DNA of 64,000 bases, taken from contig DAINSK010000016.1 of NCBI GenBank assembly GCA_036741355.1, forward strand, positions 1 through 64,000, written 5' to 3'. A model generated the notes under the pieces. That model was not told the origin of the DNA. It did not search any database and was given only the letters and a program-made list of their open reading frames with translations. This DNA comes from JBBRGK01 sp036741355. GTDB lineage: Bacteria > Chloroflexota > Dehalococcoidia > CAUJGQ01. Of this stretch, positions 17,061-25,869 are shown piece by piece. Each line of letters opens with the position of its first letter. Position 1 is the stretch's first letter. The translations under genes and the position numbers were made by a program.

Positions 17061-17378
17061 ATGTCCAATGAAGTGTATGCCGAGATTCAGGCCAGCATCG
17101 AGCGGGGCGAACCGATCGCGCTTGCCACGGTGGCACAGACCCGCGGATCGACGCCAAGGAAGTCTGGGGCGAAGATGGTCGTCCGGCCGGACGGTACGTT
17201 CTTTGGCACGATTGGCGGGGGCTGCGGTGAGGCCGAGGTCTGGCAAAAGGCGATGGAAGTGCTCGAAGGCGGCCACGCCGGTGTGGTTACCGTCGATCTG
17301 ACAGAGCCAGTCGACGGTGAGGACAAGATCTGCGGCGGCGTGATGGATATCTTCGTCGAGCGTATCGACCCCAACTAG
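17061..17378 (+). CDS. XdhC/CoxI-type N-terminal domain protein
   Basis: A 105-residue protein matching only the N-terminal XdhC domain: IALATVAQTRGSTPRKSGAKM, DGTFFGTIGGGCGEAEV and DKICGGVMDIFVE. The Rossmann half of full XdhC (about 250 residues or more) is absent. XdhC binds and inserts the molybdenum cofactor into xanthine-oxidase-family enzymes. GGAGG lies upstream of the ATG. It lies directly before CoxD- and CoxE-like genes, so a cofactor-maturation role is likely, although no molybdenum hydroxylase subunit is encoded here. Confidence 0.8.
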   Translation: MSNEVYAEIQASIERGEPIALATVAQTRGSTPRKSGAKMVVRPDGTFFGTIGGGCGEAEVWQKAMEVLEGGHAGVVTVDLTEPVDGEDKICGGVMDIFVERIDPN

Positions 17379-17403
17379 TACCCGGCTGCGAGGCGAACCG
17401 CGC

Positions 17404-18300
17404 GTGTTTGAGTCGATTGAGGCGGTGCAGGCTGCTCTGGCCCGCGAAGAGTACTTCGCGGACCGCGCCATGGCAACGACCGTCTTTCTGGCGGACCGGC
17501 TCCGCAAACCCCTGTTTTTGGAGGGCGAGGCCGGAGTCGGCAAAACCGAGGTCGCCAAGGTGCTCGCGCGCGTGTTCGGCGCACGGCTGATCCGGTTGCA
17601 ATGCTACGAAGGCCTCGACGCTAACCACGCGCTGTACGAGTGGAACTACCCCAAGCAACTGCTGCGCATCAAGCTCGGGGAAAACGCCAGCCACGGCGCC
17701 GAGGACCTCGGCAAGGAGATCTTCTCGGAGGAGTACCTCATTCGCCGCCCGCTGCTCGACGCCATCTCGGACCACGGCGCAGTGCCGCCCGTGTTGTTGA
17801 TCGACGAGGTCGATCGCGCCGATGAAGAGTTCGAAGCCTTCCTGCTGGAGGTTCTATCCGATTTCCAGATCAGCATCCCGGAGCTAGGCACGATTCGGTC
17901 CGAGCGGCCTCCGTTTGTCGTGCTGACCTCCAACCGCACGCGTGAAATCCACGATGCGCTCAAGCGTCGCTGCCTGTACATGTGGATCTCATACCCGTCG
18001 TTTGAACGCGAGATGGAGATCGTGCAGGCAAAAGTGCCGGGCATCCAGGGACGGCTCGCCGCCCAGGTGTGCGGCTTCATGCAGGCTCTCCGCCAGCGCG
18101 ACTTTTATAAACGACCGGGTGTCGCCGAGACAATCGACTGGGCGTCGGCGTTGATGCTGCTCCACCGCGATCATCTGGACCCCGGCACGGTGAACGAGAC
18201 GCTGAGCTGCATCTTCAAGTACAACGACGACATCGAGGCGTTTCACCAGAGCAACGTTGTAGCGATGCTCGAGTCCGCCGGCTCCGCGGCGGGCGGCTAG
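17404..18300 (+). CDS. MoxR/CoxD-type AAA+ ATPase
   Basis: A 298-residue AAA+ ATPase beginning at a GTG. Walker A is GEAGVGKTEV (41-50), Walker B is LLIDEVDRAD, and sensor 1 is VLTSNRTREIHDALKRRC. The extended match (QCYEGLD, LYEWNYPKQLL, EDLGKEIFSEEYLIRRPLL) is typical of CoxD-like MoxR proteins, which act with a VWA partner in assembling the active site of CO dehydrogenase-type enzymes. The VWA partner follows after 15 bases. Confidence 0.88.
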   Translation: MFESIEAVQAALAREEYFADRAMATTVFLADRLRKPLFLEGEAGVGKTEVAKVLARVFGARLIRLQCYEGLDANHALYEWNYPKQLLRIKLGENASHGAEDLGKEIFSEEYLIRRPLLDAISDHGAVPPVLLIDEVDRADEEFEAFLLEVLSDFQISIPELGTIRSERPPFVVLTSNRTREIHDALKRRCLYMWISYPSFEREMEIVQAKVPGIQGRLAAQVCGFMQALRQRDFYKRPGVAETIDWASALMLLHRDHLDPGTVNETLSCIFKYNDDIEAFHQSNVVAMLESAGSAAGG

Positions 18301-18315
18301 CCGCGACGCGGATCA

Positions 18316-19545
18316 GTGGACGACGTGCCGCCGCTACCATCGCCGCTTCACCCCGACTCACTGGAACCGCAGCTCGGCGACGAACTGACGAGCGCGTGCG
18401 GCGAGCGTCACGCGTCGCTTGCCGCCAACCTCGTCCAATTCGCGCGGTTGATGAAGGCATCTGACTTCGACGTCACCAGCGGTCGCTTAATCGACGCCGG
18501 CCGCAGCCTCGCTCTGCTCGACCTTCGCAGGCGTGACGACTTCCACGAGGCGCTGCGCTCGAATCTGGTGTCGCGCGTCGAGGACTTTCCGGCCTTCGAC
18601 TTGCTGTTCGACCTCTACTGGCGCAGCGACCGCAGTAGCGATCGCGGACTCCTGCCGCGCGCGCGCTACGTCGAAGGCGGTGCTCCTCGTCATGGCCGCC
18701 ACGGGGGCAGCCGTCAGGTGCCCGTCGAAACCAGGATTGCGCACGAACTGGAGGGGGAGAACCCGTCGGCGAGTTACAACAACGCCGACCTCCTCACCGC
18801 TAAGGACTTCTCCGACTTCACCGACGAGGACGTGAAGCGAGCCCGCCGCGTCATCCGCCAGATGGCGCCCAAGCTCGCCTCCGCGGTGAGCCGCAGGACG
18901 CGGATCTCGCGGACCGGCGGACAGGTCGATCTGCGGACCAGCATCCGTCGATCGGTCAAGCACGGCGGCGAAATCTTTGAACTGTATCGCCAACGCCGCC
19001 GGATCGACACGCTGCGGCTGGTCATGCTGTGTGACGTCAGCGGCTCGATGGACGTCTACTCGCGCTTCCTGGTGCAGTTCCTGTACGCGGTGCAGACGGA
19101 ACTTCGTCACGTCTCGACGTTCGTCTTTAGCACGCGTCTGAACGAAGTAACGCACCTGTTGAAGTCGCGATCCTTTGAGGAGGCTCTGGCGGGTATTCGT
19201 CAGGAAGTGGACTCGTGGTCGGGCGGCACCAGCATCGGTTCCAGCCTGTACGCGTTTGATCGACGCTTCGGCAAGCAGCGCCTCAGCGCCCGCTCAGTGG
19301 TCGTCATCGTGAGCGATGGGTGGGATCGCGGTGACACCTCGCTCATCGCGCGCGCCATGACGTCGATCAAGCGGCGGAGCTATCGCATCGTCTGGCTGAA
19401 TCCCCTGGCAGGCGGGCACGACTACCAGCCGCTTGCAAAGGGGATGGCGGCTGCGATGCCCTACGTCGATTACTTCATGCCAGCCAACAACCTGGAAAGT
19501 CTGGTTCGGGTGGCAAGGACCCTCATATACTTGGCCCGTGGCTGA
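18316..19545 (+). CDS. VWA-domain protein, CoxE-like
   Basis: A 409-residue protein starting at GTG. A charged N-terminal half leads to a von Willebrand A domain with the metal site DVSGSMD at about residue 240 and the supporting SGGTSIGSSL and VSDGWDRGD. This is the CoxE architecture, the partner of the upstream AAA+ ATPase. The pair probably remodels or matures a metalloenzyme encoded elsewhere. The 15-base spacing shows an operon. Confidence 0.88.
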   Translation: MDDVPPLPSPLHPDSLEPQLGDELTSACGERHASLAANLVQFARLMKASDFDVTSGRLIDAGRSLALLDLRRRDDFHEALRSNLVSRVEDFPAFDLLFDLYWRSDRSSDRGLLPRARYVEGGAPRHGRHGGSRQVPVETRIAHELEGENPSASYNNADLLTAKDFSDFTDEDVKRARRVIRQMAPKLASAVSRRTRISRTGGQVDLRTSIRRSVKHGGEIFELYRQRRRIDTLRLVMLCDVSGSMDVYSRFLVQFLYAVQTELRHVSTFVFSTRLNEVTHLLKSRSFEEALAGIRQEVDSWSGGTSIGSSLYAFDRRFGKQRLSARSVVVIVSDGWDRGDTSLIARAMTSIKRRSYRIVWLNPLAGGHDYQPLAKGMAAAMPYVDYFMPANNLESLVRVARTLIYLARG

Positions 19546-19611
19546 CGGTCGCGATCAGACGCTCGCGCCGCCGGCTTTTTATTTGGATGGTTTCGCGCGG
19601 GGAGAATTTGG

Positions 19612-19899
19612 ATGCCAGGTGGGCGGCTGTTGCTCGTCGGCGGAGTGGTTGCGTTACTGATCGTCGTGCTCGTGGTGGGCACTGTTCTGCAGATACTGGG
19701 CAACTCCTTTCGAAATCTGAACCAGGCGCGCGACAGGAGTCGCAAAGAGCGCGACAGCCGCCCGCCTGCCGTTAGCCGCCCGGATCCGATCCGTTATACG
19801 CCCCGGCGGACACGCCTGCGGTGGTACTCACCCGCACTTATCGCCGTCCTGTTGCTCTCCCTTGCGGCCGGCCTCTGGCTCGCCCGATTGGTGGGATGA
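19612..19899 (+). CDS. Small two-helix membrane protein
   Basis: A 95-residue protein with helices at about 5-30 and 70-93 and a basic loop between them (RDRSRKERDSR). GGGGAGA lies 7 bases before the ATG. It follows the CoxE-like gene by 66 bases and may be the last gene of that operon. No family is recognised. Confidence 0.55.
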   Translation: MPGGRLLLVGGVVALLIVVLVVGTVLQILGNSFRNLNQARDRSRKERDSRPPAVSRPDPIRYTPRRTRLRWYSPALIAVLLLSLAAGLWLARLVG

Positions 19900-19946
19900 G
19901 AGTTGAGAACTTCGTGCTCTATGTTCGTTGGCGCGAGAGGAGCGGG

Positions 19947-20636
19947 TCAGGAGCGCAGGTTCGTCTTGCAAAAGTCCACCGTTCGCTGCCAGGCGTCCTT
20001 CGCCGCCTCCTTGTCATGGACTTCCGGACGGTCGTCGTTGAAGAAACCGTGGTCCGTTTTCGGGTAGACCCGCAGGTCCGCCTGCTTGCCGAGTGACTGC
20101 AACTGCTTGCGAAGCTCGTCGACCGCCGCCGGCGGCATGTAAGAGTCTTTTTCGGCGTAAAGCCCGAGCACCGGCGCTTGCAGCTTCGAGAGGTCGGGCT
20201 GCCAGCCGGGTAGGACGCCGTAATAGACGACGCAGGCGCCAATCTTTGATGGATTGTGGCAGGCTTCGTAGAGCGAGAGCCCTCCACCGAGGCAATAGCC
20301 GACCACGCCGACACGGTCTCCGGCCACGTTCTCATTACCAAGCAAGTATGCGACCGTGCCATCCAGGTCCTTCACGACTTCTTGGGCCTGCAGGCTCATC
20401 ATCAGCTTGCCGGCTTCGTCCGGCTCGCCGGTCTGCTTGCCGTGGTACAAGTCGGGCGCTAACGCCACGAACCCTTCGCTTGCAAATCGCTCGGCGACGT
20501 CCTTGATGTGGCCGACGAGCCCCCACCATTCCTGGATGACCACCACGCCAAGATGCTTGCCGCCGGCTGCAGGAGTCGCCAGGTACCCATCGCACGTACC
20601 GCCATTCGCGGCGAATTGCACCATCTGTCCGGGCAT
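19947..20636 (-). CDS. Dienelactone hydrolase family protein
   Basis: A 229-residue alpha/beta hydrolase. The Cys-type nucleophile elbow is GVVGYCLGGG, the acid is in YAEKDSYMP and the His in TDHGFFNDDRP, all as in dienelactone hydrolases. WWGLVGHIKDVAERFA is the conserved region near the N-terminus. The ATG at 20636 with GGGAGAG upstream is preferred over one 27 bases earlier. The natural substrate may be a lactone or ester and cannot be told from sequence. It stands alone on its strand. Confidence 0.85.
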   Translation of the reverse strand: MPGQMVQFAANGGTCDGYLATPAAGGKHLGVVVIQEWWGLVGHIKDVAERFASEGFVALAPDLYHGKQTGEPDEAGKLMMSLQAQEVVKDLDGTVAYLLGNENVAGDRVGVVGYCLGGGLSLYEACHNPSKIGACVVYYGVLPGWQPDLSKLQAPVLGLYAEKDSYMPPAAVDELRKQLQSLGKQADLRVYPKTDHGFFNDDRPEVHDKEAAKDAWQRTVDFCKTNLRS

Positions 20637-20787
20637 TTGTTCTCTCCCTTCGAATATCGACATGGTGACCCGATCCTACCATTCTCCGACACGGTCGAGG
20701 GCGCGGACGCAGCCCGATGCGTTTGCGAGCGTTATACTGAGAGCCGCCGACGCGTCCGCGCGCGATCTCTGCTGATGTCGAGTATCA

Positions 20788-21555
20788 ATGAGCGAAACTG
20801 CCCTGTCTGAGCCCCGGCGGTATAAGCCCACGCTGCTATATCGCTTCCTCGAGTACGTGTTTGTGCCGGCTGTCATGGCCACCTGGGTGCGGACGGACGT
20901 CCAGGGACGTGAGAACATCCCGGCCTCGGGTCCGTTCATCGTGGTGAGCAACCACGTCGATAACAACGATTCGTACGTGCTAGGTCGCTACATGCCCGGC
21001 GCCGTCCATTACCTGGCACGGCCGGGGGGCATGGACGCGCGGATACTAGGCCCCTTTTGGAGGGCGATGGCGGCGATCCCGGCCGATAGAGAAGGGCTGG
21101 CCCAGGCACTGACGCTGCTGAAGCAGGGCGAGGCGGTCGGCATCTACGCCGATGGTGTGATTACGCCGGCGCTGATACAGGCCAAGGCCGGCGTGGCGGC
21201 GCTCGCGGTGCGAGCCGGTGTGCCTGTCATTCCGGCGGCCGTCTGGGGAACCGAGCGGGTGCGCATCTTCCCGTTGCCCAACGGGCGGAGGCGGAGGGTC
21301 CATGTACGCTTCGGCCCTCCGCGTACGCTGAGCCGTAAAGATGTCCGTGGGATAGGCCTTCAGGGGATGGCCGATTCTTTGATGACCGACGTGGCCGCCA
21401 TGCTGCCGCCTCAGTACCGAGGGTACTACGCGGCTGCCGTCGCCGGGGCGGCTGCACAAACCGCAGACCGGTCGTGCGACGCCGTAGCGCAGTCTTCCGG
21501 CCTCGATGAGCTCGACCGGGCCGTTAGCCTCACTCACGAGGACGAGGTTCGATGA
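20788..21555 (+). CDS. plsC: 1-acyl-glycerol-3-phosphate acyltransferase
   Basis: A 255-residue lysophosphatidate acyltransferase-type protein. The catalytic HX4D motif is SNHVDNNDSYVLG (His56, Asp61). The second block reads YADGVITP where most family members have PEGT(R/S), an unusual variant of the phosphate-binding motif. PVIPAAVWGTE is the conserved proline-rich block. Its last four bases overlap fabF (ATGA), so phospholipid and fatty-acid synthesis are coupled here. TTATACTG about 55 bases upstream may be a -10 element. Confidence 0.85.
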   Translation: MSETALSEPRRYKPTLLYRFLEYVFVPAVMATWVRTDVQGRENIPASGPFIVVSNHVDNNDSYVLGRYMPGAVHYLARPGGMDARILGPFWRAMAAIPADREGLAQALTLLKQGEAVGIYADGVITPALIQAKAGVAALAVRAGVPVIPAAVWGTERVRIFPLPNGRRRRVHVRFGPPRTLSRKDVRGIGLQGMADSLMTDVAAMLPPQYRGYYAAAVAGAAAQTADRSCDAVAQSSGLDELDRAVSLTHEDEVR

Positions 21556-22820
21556 CGGACGGCGGGCGGGTCGTAATTACCGGCATGGGAGCAGTGACGC
21601 CGCTCGGACTCACCGCCGACAAAACGTGGCGCAGGTTGATGGCCGGCGACTCGGGAATCGAGACGCTCGAAGGTTTCGAGACGGGCGACCTGCCGGTCCG
21701 AATCGGCGGGCAGGTCCACGACTTCTCGCCACGAGACTACATGGATTTCAAAACGGCCAAGCGCATGGGTCGTTTCGCGCAGTTCGCGGTCGCTGCTTCG
21801 CGCATGGCATTGGCAGACGCGGGCCTCGAGGTGGGCGAGGAAAACGCCGAACAGATCGGGGCGGTGATCAACACCGGCGGGGGCGGTTACATCGAGACGA
21901 CCGAGGAGACGCTCGCGATGGAGCGCCGCGGGCCGTCGCGCGTCAGTCCCTTTTACGTGCCGATCATGGCCCCAAACATGGCCGCCTGCCAGCCGTCGAT
22001 CGTCTTTGGTTTGCGCGGTCCGGTCATCACCTCGGTCGCGGCCTGCGCAAGCAGTATCCAGGCGTACAACGACGCGTTTCACCTTTTGCGGCGTGGCGAA
22101 GCGGACGCGGTGCTGTGCGGCGGAACGGAGGCGGGCATCAACCGCCTCGCGATTGCAGCGCTCGCCAACATGCAGGCGCTTTCTACGCGGAACGACCAGC
22201 CGCACAGCGCCAGCCGCCCATTCGACCGCGACCGCGACGGGTTTGTATTGGGCGAAGGCGCGGTCGTGATGGTGGTCGAGCGCGAAGATCACGCGCTGCG
22301 CAGAGGCGCCCGTGTCTATGCCGAGATCTTGGGCGGCGCGATCACTGGCGACGCCTACCACATCACGATGCCCGCGCCGCAGGGAGCCGGGGCGGCGCTG
22401 GCGATGCGTCGGGCCCTGAGCTATTCCGGCGTGCAGCCGGACGAAGTCGATTACATTTGTGCGCACGGCACCGGAACGCCCCTGAACGACGCCGCTGAAA
22501 CTGCAGCGATCAAGCAGGTGTTCGGAGAGCACGGCTGGAGGCTGGCGATTAGTTCGCCGAAGTCGATGGTTGGGCATATGCTGGGCGCGGCGGGCGCCCT
22601 TTCGGCGCTCGTCTGCGTCCGCGCCATCCACGAAGGCGTTGTTCCCCCGACCATCAACCTGGAGAACGCCGACCCGGTCTGTGACCTGGACTACGTGCCG
22701 CTCACAGCCCGCTTCATGACCGTAAAGACCGCGATCACGAACGGTTTCGGCTTCGGTGGCCAGAACGCAGTGACCGTGTTTCGGGCATACGAGGCAGTGG
22801 GGCGCGCAGCCGGGCAGTAG
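21552..22820 (+). CDS. fabF: 3-oxoacyl-ACP synthase II
   Basis: A 422-residue KAS II enzyme that elongates acyl-ACP with malonyl-ACP. The catalytic triad is Cys165 (SVAACASSIQ), His305 (AHGTGTPLND) and His342 (MVGHMLGAAG). The opening RVVITGMGAVTPLGLTADK is typical. It overlaps plsC by four bases. The end GRAAGQ and its TAG stop are formed by a GGCAGTN repeat identical except for one base to the end of the LLM oxidoreductase at 2696. Confidence 0.92.
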   Translation: MTDGGRVVITGMGAVTPLGLTADKTWRRLMAGDSGIETLEGFETGDLPVRIGGQVHDFSPRDYMDFKTAKRMGRFAQFAVAASRMALADAGLEVGEENAEQIGAVINTGGGGYIETTEETLAMERRGPSRVSPFYVPIMAPNMAACQPSIVFGLRGPVITSVAACASSIQAYNDAFHLLRRGEADAVLCGGTEAGINRLAIAALANMQALSTRNDQPHSASRPFDRDRDGFVLGEGAVVMVVEREDHALRRGARVYAEILGGAITGDAYHITMPAPQGAGAALAMRRALSYSGVQPDEVDYICAHGTGTPLNDAAETAAIKQVFGEHGWRLAISSPKSMVGHMLGAAGALSALVCVRAIHEGVVPPTINLENADPVCDLDYVPLTARFMTVKTAITNGFGFGGQNAVTVFRAYEAVGRAAGQ

Positions 22821-22828
22821 GCAGTCGT

Positions 22829-22963
22829 GTAAGCTCGTCCCTCATCGCCTGGCGGCACAAGGTCAGCGATCGCGTAGCCGCTCCAGATCCGGTCCTGCGC
22901 GAGCGCCGTATACACAGCGTCGTCGTCAACGTCCTCCTCGACCGTCCATTGCCCTTCGTGCAT
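22829..22963 (-). pseudogene. N-terminal fragment of a GNAT acetyltransferase
   Basis: An ATG at 22963 with GGAGG about 8 bases upstream reads about 45 residues: EEDVDDDAVYTALAQDRIWS, then GYAIADLVPPGDE. The block DRIWSGYAIADLVPP is typical of the start of GNAT-type acetyltransferases. The frame then runs into the GGCAGTN repeat and the antisense of fabF, so the catalytic acetyl-CoA fold is missing. The 5' end and ribosome site survive and the rest was lost, apparently at the repeat. Confidence 0.55.
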
Positions 22964-23054
22964 CAGCTTCGCCTCCGGGTGGCATCCCCGCGGCTCAGCA
23001 TGGTACAGGCCACTGATATCCGACCGCCAAGGCACCACCGTTTCTGGCGGTTGC

Positions 23055-23100
23055 CGGCCGCCGACTGCCGACTGCCTACTGCCCCTGCTCTACTGCCTAC
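23055..23100. repeat. GGCAGTN heptamer repeat cluster
   Basis: On the minus strand this reads GGCAGTAG, GGGGCAGTAG, GCAGTCGGCAGTCGG. It overlaps the stop codon of the reconstructed acyl-CoA synthetase and lies next to the truncated GNAT gene. Confidence 0.65.
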
Positions 23101-24690
23101 GGTCCCCGACCATGCCGATCCCATGTGCTGCCGCGGACCCCGTCATCCGCCAACCGAAACTTTTGCACCCGTTGCGTAGCCGTACGGGGGAAGTCGGCGT
23201 AGACCTCGATGTAGCGCGGCAACATGAATCCGGCCATTCGAGGCCGAAGGTGGCGCGAGAGCGTTTTCGGCTCGAGTCGGGCGTCGTCATGAAGCAGGAC
23301 GCACAGCTTGATCTCCTCTTCGCCCAGATCCGACGGGGACCGCTACCGCTGCGGCTTCCCGCACGGCCGGGTGCGTGAGCGCTTCGCGCTCGACCTCGAA
23401 GGCGGAGATGTTTTCGCCACGACGGCGGATGAAGTCCTTGAGCCTGCCGGCGAACCGGTAATAACCGTCTTCGTCACAGGTGCCCGCGTCACCAGTCGCG
23501 TACCAGCCCCCATGAAACGCGCGCCAGGTCGTCTCCTCGTCGCGAAAGTAGTTCTGCGTCATGAGGAGCGGATCGTGCGGGCGCAGCATGACCTCTCCTG
23601 CCGTGTTGGCACGGGCCGGACGTCCGTCTTCGCCCGCAATATAGGCGTCGAGCCGGCCGCACGGCATTCCCACCGTCCCTATCCGCCGCCCTTCCGGCGG
23701 CGGCATGAACCATAGCGAGGCCGTTTCGCTCTGGCCGTACGTTTCGATAAGGGTCAGGTTGAAGCGGCGCTCAAACGCCTCCCAGAGGTTGATAGGCGTC
23801 GCAGCTCCGATCGCCCGCACCGCAGGGACCTCGGCGTCGTCCGGCCGCTCCGGCCTCGCCGCAAGCAGGCTGATCATGGCGCCCAGATAAGGAAACATGC
23901 GCGCCTGGTGGCGGCGGATGTCGTCCCAGAAGCCGAACGGATTGAAACGTCGGTCGATGGCGACGGCGGCGCCGCCCAGCCAGCAACCGAGCGAAAAGCC
24001 CATTGACGTGACGTGAAAGAGGGGCAAGCAAGTATACGCGGTTTCGCCGGGGCCGAGGCGAACGAAGTCCTTGCCGTAATACCAACCATGCGCCAGTTGG
24101 GCGGCGCGACTGAGAACGACGCCTTTCAGCCGTCCGGTCGTGCCCGAGGTGTAGATGACTAGCGCAGGCGCGTTCCGCGCTGATTCCAGCAGCGGCGGCG
24201 GTTCGGAACTGGCGGCCGCGAGCAATAGGTCATAGCGGGCGGCGCCCGCCAGATCTACGCGGTACGTCAGCAGTCGCCGCCGCGGCGGCGACTCCCCAAA
24301 CGCGGCGGTGTATGTGGGGACTACGGCAGCATCGAGGATCAATGTGTGCAGGTCGGCATGATCGACGATGTACCGCAGGGTCTCACCGGTCAGGTTGATG
24401 TTGACGGGGACCAGTGTGGCGCCGATCTCAATCGCGGCGAGCCACGTGGCGAGGAAGGCGCGGTTATTGGGCAGCAGCGTGCCAACCCGATCGCCATCGC
24501 TAATTCCCGCATCGCGCAGCGCATTGGCGCCTGCGAATGCCAGCCTGCCAAGCTCGTGAAAACTCAGCCACCGCCCGTCGATGTGGACGGCGCGATCGTT
24601 TGCATGGCGGATGTATCCATCGCGCAGCAGACGCGCGAGGCTTGCTCCAGGAGGCACGTCATAACTATCGTCGGGGCGCGGCTCGGTCAC
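23097..24690 (-). CDS. Acyl-CoA synthetase, one-base frameshift near C-terminus
   Basis: An AMP-forming acyl-CoA synthetase. The P-loop is YTSGTTGRLKGVV, with later motifs ETYGQSETA, YATGDAG and GRLKDFIRRRGENIS. The uninterrupted frame stops at 23287 after 467 residues, with a tail (SGRRGDQAVRPAS) unlike the family. Shifting one base at the CCCC run at 23335-23338 restores PSDLGEEEIKLCVLL, LEPKTLSRHLRPRMAGFMLP, RYIEVYADFPRTATQRVQKF and a stop at 23097, about 530 residues in all. The missing part holds the C-terminal lid. It overlaps the DUF547 gene by 26 bases. The lesion may be real or an assembly error. Confidence 0.85.
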
Positions 24691-25567
24691 TCAGGGATCC
24701 CTTCGCGAGGCCGTCCTGGCGGTCCAGATGCCAGTCGTATGGCTCGTAGACTGCTGTCCCACGCGCGAACGCGTCTCGAACGAGTTCCGCTTCTTCCGTA
24801 TCGGGCACGTACCGTGTGATCCAGCGCGCGATCCCTTCTGGGCCACCAAAGTCGTCGGCGTATAACTGGAACAGCGCTGGAACGCGTACCTGGTCCGATT
24901 CGACCGAGACCCCTCCCCCTCTGATAAAGTCCCGTGCTGCGTCATCGAGTTCTTCGCCGATGCACTCCGCCCTGTATACCCGTAGGGACGGACAGGACAA
25001 CGTGGCGCAGTTGAGTGCGAAATGCGCACGCGGATCGGGTGGTGACACGCATAGCCTGCGTCGCGGATCGTCCGGGCCGAACGGCGGGTCGAGACGTGGC
25101 AGCGGAGGCTGGTTGTCTCTCAGTATTCCATGCTCGATCGCTTCGGCTGAGATGCGTTGTCCACCGACCTCATACGCCGCCCGACGAAAGAAACCAGGTT
25201 GCTCCCGAATCGATTCCTGGACGGCGAAGGCAATCACGGCGTCGACCGCGAGCGCATTGTAGACGTTTATCCAGAAAGCTAGCCGCTGCTCGCGGGTGCG
25301 CAACGTGCCCGGGTCGAAGGCAGCAAGCTCCTGGGAGACGGAGCGATAGGCGGCGCACGCCGGCTCGAGGGCCGGTCGCTCGCGATCTGCCACGGAACCG
25401 CCGCTTGATGACCATATTGTTCGGACATTTATGGCCGCCGTCACCAGGCGACCGGACAGATCGGGCGCCGCGTTGACTCGAGCGGCGCCGGCCGGATTGA
25501 GAACGTGAGTCTCGTCCGTTCGCGCCCGCATGAAGCGCAAAAGCCCGATGTCGATGCGCAAACTCAT
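24665..25567 (-). CDS. DUF547 domain protein
   Basis: A protein of 300 residues with the DUF547 core: RLAFWINVYNALAVDAVI, HGILRDNQPP, DPRAHFALNCATLSCPSLRVY and LARWIT-like GIARWITRYVP. The family has a papain-like fold in which Cys and His may be catalytic; CATLSCPS and the preceding His are present. A GTG start at 25606 is an alternative. It is cotranscribed with, and overlaps, the acyl-CoA synthetase. The function of the pairing is unknown. Confidence 0.8.
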   Translation of the reverse strand: MSLRIDIGLLRFMRARTDETHVLNPAGAARVNAAPDLSGRLVTAAINVRTIWSSSGGSVADRERPALEPACAAYRSVSQELAAFDPGTLRTREQRLAFWINVYNALAVDAVIAFAVQESIREQPGFFRRAAYEVGGQRISAEAIEHGILRDNQPPLPRLDPPFGPDDPRRRLCVSPPDPRAHFALNCATLSCPSLRVYRAECIGEELDDAARDFIRGGGVSVESDQVRVPALFQLYADDFGGPEGIARWITRYVPDTEEAELVRDAFARGTAVYEPYDWHLDRQDGLAKGSLSDRAAPRR

Positions 25568-25869
25568 TTGGCGTTGAGGACCAGCCGCGCATAGAGGAGC
25601 CAGCACGACAAACGCACCCTGGTTTCATCGTTAGGGGAAACGTGCATCGGTTCTGTCACCGTGAACTGGTGCCCGAACGGTACCTCGACCTCGGCTATTG
25701 TACGTTAGCGGAACCGACGATCCGAGCGGGAAAGCGCGAGGCACTGAGTGAATCACTTTGGATTGACCGTTCTATTGCGTCGAGCGCTGCGGTATACTTC
25801 GGCATGCTAACTGAAGATCGATATCGTGCGCGTTGTGCGAGTCGATAGCACTAAGGAGAGACGAAATTC

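Noticed and set aside
25642..25848. 68-residue frame upstream of the thiolase
   Set aside because: No ribosome site, no family pattern, and it occupies the expected promoter region.
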